A DNA stretch of 64,000 nucleotides, from assembly GCA_905197485.1 (NCBI GenBank), contig CAJJYZ010000006.1:8795-72794 (forward strand), given 5' to 3'. The DNA comes from an uncultured Lachnospiraceae bacterium. GTDB lineage: Bacteria; Bacillota; Clostridia; Lachnospirales; Lachnospiraceae. Below the pieces are notes generated by a model that was not told the DNA's origin, ran no database searches, and worked only from the letters and a program-made list of their open reading frames with translations. A program made the translations under genes and the position numbers. This document shows, one piece after another, positions 59,936 through 64,000 of this stretch (the stretch's first letter is position 1; each line of letters begins with the position of its first letter).

Positions 59936-60610
59936 CTATCCAATCTCTTCTAAAGAGTAACCTGCGCCTCTCACCGTTCGAATCTCCACATCCGCCCGAA
60001 GCGTCCGCAATTTTTTCCGTAAATATCCGATGTATGTCCAGACCACATCTCCCCGATTCTCCGTCTCCTGTCCCCAAATATTATGTAACAGATGTTCCGT
60101 CGAAAAAATAAAATGCGGATGCCGCATAAAAAGCTCTGTCAACTGGTACTCCTTATTGTTCAGCCGCATCCTTTCTTCTCCGTTGGAAATCTCATAACAA
60201 TTGCAATCCAGCCTCAAATTTCCAAATGTTAATTCTCTCCCTTCATAATTCGGGTTTCTTCTTGCCAGCGCCCTTACTCTCGCCAGAAATTCCCGCTTCG
60301 AAAACGGCTCCGGAAGATAATCGTCCGCCCCTGCTTCCAGTCCGGATACTCTGTCGTCAATCCCAGCCCCTCGCTTAAAAAGCAGTACCGGCGTCATAAT
60401 TTTCAGTCTTCTAAGCTGCCCCAACACTTCGAGTCCGCTCATTCCTGCCAAAGCAGCATCTAACACAATCACATCATATTCACTATTTAAGATGGCGCCA
60501 AACACATCTTCTCCCTTCGGCACAACATCCACCAGAAAATGATTTTTCTCCAGAAGTTTTTTCAATCCCTTAGCCTGCTCATTCTGTTCTTCTGCGATTA
60601 AAATCTTCAT
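59936..60610 (-). CDS. Orphan OmpR-family response regulator with degenerate receiver
   Basis: A 224-residue regulator with receiver (1-118) and winged-helix DNA-binding domain (about 128-222, ending TVRGAGYSL). The phospho-acceptor Asp51 (VIVLDAALAG) and the acidic pair Glu7-Glu8 remain. The conserved Thr/Ser switch residue is Lys79 (VLLFKRG) and the conserved Lys is Glu101 (DDYLPEPFS in place of KPF). No kinase gene is adjacent. Regulation is therefore probably independent of ordinary phosphorylation. Its likely target is the AGGTTC pair in the next promoter. Confidence 0.9.
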   Translation of the reverse strand: MKILIAEEQNEQAKGLKKLLEKNHFLVDVVPKGEDVFGAILNSEYDVIVLDAALAGMSGLEVLGQLRRLKIMTPVLLFKRGAGIDDRVSGLEAGADDYLPEPFSKREFLARVRALARRNPNYEGRELTFGNLRLDCNCYEISNGEERMRLNNKEYQLTELFMRHPHFIFSTEHLLHNIWGQETENRGDVVWTYIGYLRKKLRTLRADVEIRTVRGAGYSLEEIG

Positions 60611-60701
60611 GACTGTTCCTCCTTTCCCTAAAGTATATCCGGGAAATTTGAAAAAAGTATGAAAATTATATCATTTTTCTGTGTGTAATTCACAGTTCCA
60701 A

Positions 60702-61454
60702 CTATACATATCCTTCCACTCCTCTTACACTCACCTCTCCAGAATTCAAGTTCTCCCGTTCTCCCTCTTCATATTCTACCTGAAGCGAATAGTCCTCGTT
60801 CACCTGAATTGCTCTCGCCTTTCTTCTTGAACTCCCGGAGATGACACAGACGTCTTTTCCGATTGTAACGCATCTTCTTTGATATTCCTCCAAATACTCT
60901 GCATCCATCGTTTCCTCTCCTACCCACATCGCATCTAGTTCCTTCACCAGCTCTTCAATCAGCTGCTCTCTTGAAAATGTTCTCCCCACTTCTATAGAAA
61001 GCGATGTGGCAATCTCCGCAAGTTCCTCCGGAAAATCTTCTGCTTCCTGATTCACGTTGATTCCGATTCCAAGAATCACATGGCGAATCTTTCCTTCCTC
61101 CATTGTCATCTCCGTCAGAATCCCGCACACCTTTTTCCCATGTATGACAAGGTCATTCACCCATTTTATCTGCGGGCATATCCCACACACTTTTTGAATC
61201 GTTCTCGCTACGGCAACCGCCGCTCTCGGTGTCAATGTGGAAACGGAAGCATCCAGCTCCTCCGGACGGAGCAAATAAGAAAAATAAATACCTTTCCCTT
61301 TTGGAGATGAAAAACTCCTTCCTCTTCTCCCCTTTCCCGCGCTCTGTTCCTCCGCCACAACAATCTGTCCTTCTTCCGCCCCTTGTTCCGCCAGATTTTT
61401 CAAAACATTATTTGTAGAATCCACCGTATCCAAACGCAAAATTCGTTCCATCAT
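60702..61454 (-). CDS. birA: Biotin--[acetyl-CoA-carboxylase] ligase
   Basis: A 250-residue enzyme attaching biotin to the carrier protein of acetyl-CoA or other carboxylases. The catalytic domain has EEQSAGKGRRGRSFSSPKG near residue 35 (ATP and biotin loop) and KWVNDLVIHGKKVCGILTEM cut here to KWVNDLVI and KVCGILTE near 100. A C-terminal SH3-like domain follows. There is no N-terminal helix-turn-helix, so it is not a repressor. AGAAAGG fits the ATG chosen rather than the GTG two codons earlier. Promoter: extended -10 TGTTATAAT with TATAAT at 61501-61496. Confidence 0.95.
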   Translation of the reverse strand: MMERILRLDTVDSTNNVLKNLAEQGAEEGQIVVAEEQSAGKGRRGRSFSSPKGKGIYFSYLLRPEELDASVSTLTPRAAVAVARTIQKVCGICPQIKWVNDLVIHGKKVCGILTEMTMEEGKIRHVILGIGINVNQEAEDFPEELAEIATSLSIEVGRTFSREQLIEELVKELDAMWVGEETMDAEYLEEYQRRCVTIGKDVCVISGSSRRKARAIQVNEDYSLQVEYEEGERENLNSGEVSVRGVEGYV

Positions 61455-61495
61455 TTTCACCCTTTCTCCCGATGCCGAACTGCAATATCAGACTC

Positions 61496-61504
61496 ATTAT
61501 AACA
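61496..61504 (-). promoter_or_regulatory. Extended -10 promoter of birA
   Basis: On the minus strand TGTTATAAT (61504-61496) carries the TG of an extended -10. No good -35 is seen. It is 42 bases before the ATG. Confidence 0.55.
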
Positions 61505-61536
61505 CGCTCTTCCTAAGGTAGAAAACCATTTTCTTC

Positions 61537-61565
61537 TTGTTTTGCTTCAGGACTCATGGTATAGT
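61537..61565 (+). promoter_or_regulatory. Promoter of the arginase-family gene
   Basis: TTGTTT (61537-61542), 17 bases, TATAGT (61560-61565), 35 bases before the start codon with AAGGAGG. Confidence 0.7.
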
Positions 61566-61600
61566 AAGTGAAGTGGAATTTTCCACACAAGGAGGATATT

Positions 61601-62458
61601 ATGTTACAGATTTTCGGATGCCCTATGCATTACGGCGTAGGCGCAAAAGGTTTAATCCACAGCTTGGATTATTTAAACGAACAATACCAGGATTTAAACA
61701 TTCATGTTGTTCCGGAGGTGACTGCCGAGGAAACAGCAGTGTCTAATTTAAAAAATTTCAATAGCGTACTTGCAACATGCGAAGCAATTGCAGAATACAG
61801 TTTTCATCACATTTTAAAAAATGGAGATATTCCGCTTTTTATCGGCGGTGACCACAGCGCGGCTATGGGAAGTGTTTCCGCATCGGCTGCTATGTATGAG
61901 AATACCGGCTTAATCTGGGTTGATGCCCATCCGGATATCAACACAGACAGCACTTCCGTTACCGGAAATATTCATGGAATCCCTGTCTCTGCTCTTCTGA
62001 ATAATGTAAGCGACAGCGCCAGACCTTTGGCAAACATTTTAAAAGAAGGTCAAAAAATCAAACCGGAACATGTCGTTATGTTAGGACTTCGCGACATCGA
62101 CCCGCCGGAAGCAGAGATTTTAGAAACATTGAATATCAAATATTTTACATATGAAGATATCAAATCTCTCGGACTGGATTACTGTCTGAATGAATGTATC
62201 AAGCACTTGTCACACCTTGACAACGTTCATGTAAGCTTCGATATCGACGGGGTGAATCCGGAACTCTTACCGGGAGTCTCCGTTCCTGTTCCGGATGGAT
62301 TTACAATCGATGAAGTGTATACGGTGTTCAACAGACTTCTCGGCGAACTACCGGTACACTCTCTTGATATTGTGGAATTTAACAAAGAATTCGATAAAGA
62401 AAATGTGACTGCTAATTTCACTTATGAGCTGATTCAGCATATTAGAAAAATTTTATAA
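61601..62458 (+). CDS. Arginase/agmatinase-family ureohydrolase
   Basis: A 285-residue binuclear manganese enzyme. Metal ligands are in GGDHSAAMGS (near 82), VDAHPDINT (near 107) and SFDIDGVNPELLPGVS (near 212), and GNIHGIPVS gives the next family motif. The N-terminus (GCPMHYGVGAKGL) is nearer to arginases than agmatinases, but formimidoylglutamase is possible too, so I give no symbol. AAGGAGG 6 bases before the ATG decides the start over one 11 codons earlier. Monocistronic. The insertion sequence begins downstream. Confidence 0.85.
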   Translation: MLQIFGCPMHYGVGAKGLIHSLDYLNEQYQDLNIHVVPEVTAEETAVSNLKNFNSVLATCEAIAEYSFHHILKNGDIPLFIGGDHSAAMGSVSASAAMYENTGLIWVDAHPDINTDSTSVTGNIHGIPVSALLNNVSDSARPLANILKEGQKIKPEHVVMLGLRDIDPPEAEILETLNIKYFTYEDIKSLGLDYCLNECIKHLSHLDNVHVSFDIDGVNPELLPGVSVPVPDGFTIDEVYTVFNRLLGELPVHSLDIVEFNKEFDKENVTANFTYELIQHIRKIL

Positions 62459-62460
62459 AA

Positions 62461-62632
62461 ATTATGCAAGTGTTGTTGCCTATTATATTTGCAAATGGTT
62501 GGACGAAGAGAGATAATCGCAAACCAATCTAAGGACTAATCCACCTTGCAAAAACGAAATAGAACCCCCCACGAGGTGCGAACGAGGGCACTGAAAAACC
62601 TACATCTTTAAATTCCAAATTTTAATGCACAT
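62461..62632. other. Gene-free stretch between the arginase gene and the IS
   Basis: No open frame that I can support. It contains GCAAGTGTTGTTGC and, at about 62566-62597, a GC-rich run (CCCCCCACGAGGTGCGAACG) unlike the AT-rich surroundings. On the minus strand this run lies past the transposase gene and could belong to the insertion-sequence end, but with only one end in the window I cannot prove it. Confidence 0.45.
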
Positions 62633-62672
62633 ATAAAATCCACCAGTCTAAACTTATTCTGGTGGATTTTAT
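62633..62672. terminator. Terminator/hairpin beyond the transposase gene
   Basis: ATAAAATCCACCAG (62633-62646) pairs perfectly with CTGGTGGATTTTAT (62659-62672). T-runs on both sides allow termination in both directions, which is common near insertion-sequence ends to block read-through. Confidence 0.8.
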
Positions 62673-62715
62673 GTTCTTTCTATTGCTGATTTCTTATCTT
62701 GCATGCGAATTCTTT

Positions 62716-64000
62716 TTATTTTTCACTTATCAGCTTAATAATTCTCTTGAGATTTACTACAAATATAGTCATGGCTCCCTGCATTTCCATGCCAATAAGA
62801 CCTGATGATGACGCAACGTCATAACCATGCCTATGTTTTAATTCACTATTTTTTGCCTCTATCTTATAGCGTTCTTTCGCCATTTCTTTGAAATGTTCAG
62901 TTTCTTGAAATTGAGCCTGCTCACTGTGCGAATCACAAATTAGTGTTTCTGTGTAGGTTTTCTTTTTTGCTCCTTCTTTATAACAGCCAGCCTTATAAGG
63001 ACATCTTTTACATTTTTCTATATCGAAAAAGTATGTCATTCGAGGATTCTTTCCTTCTGTTTTTCGCTTATCAAGATATTTATGAATTGCCAGATGGCCT
63101 GCTGTGCATTGATACATTCCGGCATCTTTATTAAATTCGAATTCATCTGGCTTTGTACGATTCCCTTGGGTAACAATACTGTTTAACCGGGAGATAAGTT
63201 CATAATGATTATCCTTTGCAGCATCAATATTTTCCTTACTTGAATAGGCTTTGTCACCAATCACAGTTTCAACTTTCATTCCTGTAGCTCTGCTTTTTCG
63301 AATCAAAGCTGGCAATTCTTTTCCGTCTATTTTTTCACCACTGGTAATGGTAGCGGCTGTAATAATTCGTTCCTCCGTCATAGCTATATGTGTTTTATAT
63401 CCGAAGAAAGAGGTATCCGCTGTTTTGTGTCCAATCTTTGCATCGTTATCTTTTGAAGTTTCCAAATGTTCAAGATCATCATTGACAGATTCCTCCAATA
63501 AATTTAGCTTTTCCTGCACTTTAGGGTAGCTGCATACGTCTTCATTGTCTTTTATAACGGAAAGTAGTTGTTTGCAGTATTCCAACTCTTTTTCCAGAGA
63601 ATCTTCCATATTTTTGTTTGGAAATTTCTCCTTCATTGTTTCATCCATTTCGTAAACCGTACGTCGTAGTTTTTTTGTTTGTTCTTGAAGTGCCTGACGA
63701 GGTGTTTTTTGATTGTATCTTGATTTTGTATGAGTGGCATCTACGATAATAGATTTTGATTTTATTATCTCTTTATCCAATGCAATCTGAACCGTCTTTG
63801 CAATCAACATATCCAACAGATTCATATCTTTCAAACGTAGTTTACGAAATTTTGTCAAAGAACTGGGGTTAATAACAGTTTCTTCTGGTGCCATATCCAA
63901 AAAGTATTTAAATGACATATCATATTTAGAACGTTCTACAACATCAACATCAGATAAATCATAAATAGCTTTTAAAAGCAAGTACTTAAACATTCGAATA
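62716..64000 (-). CDS. IS1182-family transposase, 5' part off the window
   Basis: At least 427 residues of a DDE transposase of the IS5/IS1182 type. Catalytic candidates are IIVDATHTKS, VIGDKAYSS and the Glu in KIEAKNSELKHRHGYD. A Cys cluster (CKRCPYKAGC with an earlier Cys) is the zinc-ribbon insertion of this family. The frame runs through 64000 without a stop (IR precedes MFKY), so the N-terminal 60-90 residues lie outside the window. The part seen has no frameshift or stop, so the element may be active. Confidence 0.93.
   Translation of the reverse strand, partial: IRMFKYLLLKAIYDLSDVDVVERSKYDMSFKYFLDMAPEETVINPSSLTKFRKLRLKDMNLLDMLIAKTVQIALDKEIIKSKSIIVDATHTKSRYNQKTPRQALQEQTKKLRRTVYEMDETMKEKFPNKNMEDSLEKELEYCKQLLSVIKDNEDVCSYPKVQEKLNLLEESVNDDLEHLETSKDNDAKIGHKTADTSFFGYKTHIAMTEERIITAATITSGEKIDGKELPALIRKSRATGMKVETVIGDKAYSSKENIDAAKDNHYELISRLNSIVTQGNRTKPDEFEFNKDAGMYQCTAGHLAIHKYLDKRKTEGKNPRMTYFFDIEKCKRCPYKAGCYKEGAKKKTYTETLICDSHSEQAQFQETEHFKEMAKERYKIEAKNSELKHRHGYDVASSSGLIGMEMQGAMTIFVVNLKRIIKLISEK

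Noticed and set aside
59936..60610. Frameshifted or decayed response regulator
   Set aside because: The frame is complete, the winged-helix domain is intact and the changes are single-residue substitutions at key places.
62716..64000. Complete transposase starting at the ATG near 63993
   Set aside because: The frame stays open to the window edge and the known N-terminal part of IS1182 transposases is missing, so the gene must continue outside.

Overview
The window reads as chromosomal DNA of a low- to mid-GC gut Firmicute, most likely a Lachnospiraceae member of the Blautia/Dorea/Mediterraneibacter type. The reasons are strong AGGAGG ribosome binding sites throughout, TTGACA/TATAAT promoters, a T-box leader, Gram-positive type sugar ABC transporters without a PTS, and a dense set of cytoplasmic glycosidases. 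I cannot fix the species from sequence alone.

Region 1 (1-20 kb, mostly minus strand) is housekeeping and envelope stress. It opens with a T-box leader whose synthetase gene lies off the left edge. An ECF sigma/anti-sigma pair follows, reading through a radical SAM protein and two acetyltransferases. Next comes an FtsX-type ABC transporter with its own two-component system, and a likely response-regulator box can be seen in the ABC promoter. Then come a small P-loop protein, a large membrane-anchored protein, an EF-G paralogue with an altered GTPase site, tyrA-aroA, a ClC transporter, a PdaA-like deacetylase and a secreted metallo-beta-lactamase-fold lipoprotein.

Region 2 (20-23.5 kb) holds a PurF-like protein that has lost its glutaminase residues and an AbiE type IV toxin-antitoxin pair with an inverted-repeat operator.

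Region 3 (23.5-51.4 kb) is carbohydrate utilisation in two blocks. Block A has a GH3 beta-glucosidase, two permeases, a solute-binding lipoprotein and a divergent AraC regulator. Block B has two tandem paralogous binding proteins, an esterase, a GH13 oligo-1,6-glucosidase-type enzyme, two permeases, GH2, GH65 phosphorylase, beta-phosphoglucomutase, GH36, a MATE exporter and an AraC regulator. A DMT exporter, a LacI regulator and an M42 peptidase sit between the blocks. None of the glycosidases has a signal peptide, so oligosaccharides are probably imported whole and split inside the cell, in part by phosphorolysis. Three block B transcription units carry the same TTTAC...GTAAA operator.

Region 4 (51.4-62.5 kb) contains an Rpn-family nuclease, a small membrane/TIGR04076/metallophosphoesterase cluster and a Gld-type ABC operon. 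That operon lies downstream of an orphan response regulator with a degenerate receiver; two direct repeats spaced 11 bp lie just upstream of the ABC operon -10. BirA and an arginase-family enzyme follow. The window ends inside an IS1182-type transposase gene.

The observations most worth following are the glutaminase-dead PurF paralogue, the degenerate orphan regulator with its putative site, the EF-G paralogue with changed G3/G4 motifs, the shared operator of block B, and a repeated motif inside the T-box leader. I found no convincing wholly new multi-gene system, no CRISPR array, no tRNA or rRNA gene and no prophage.
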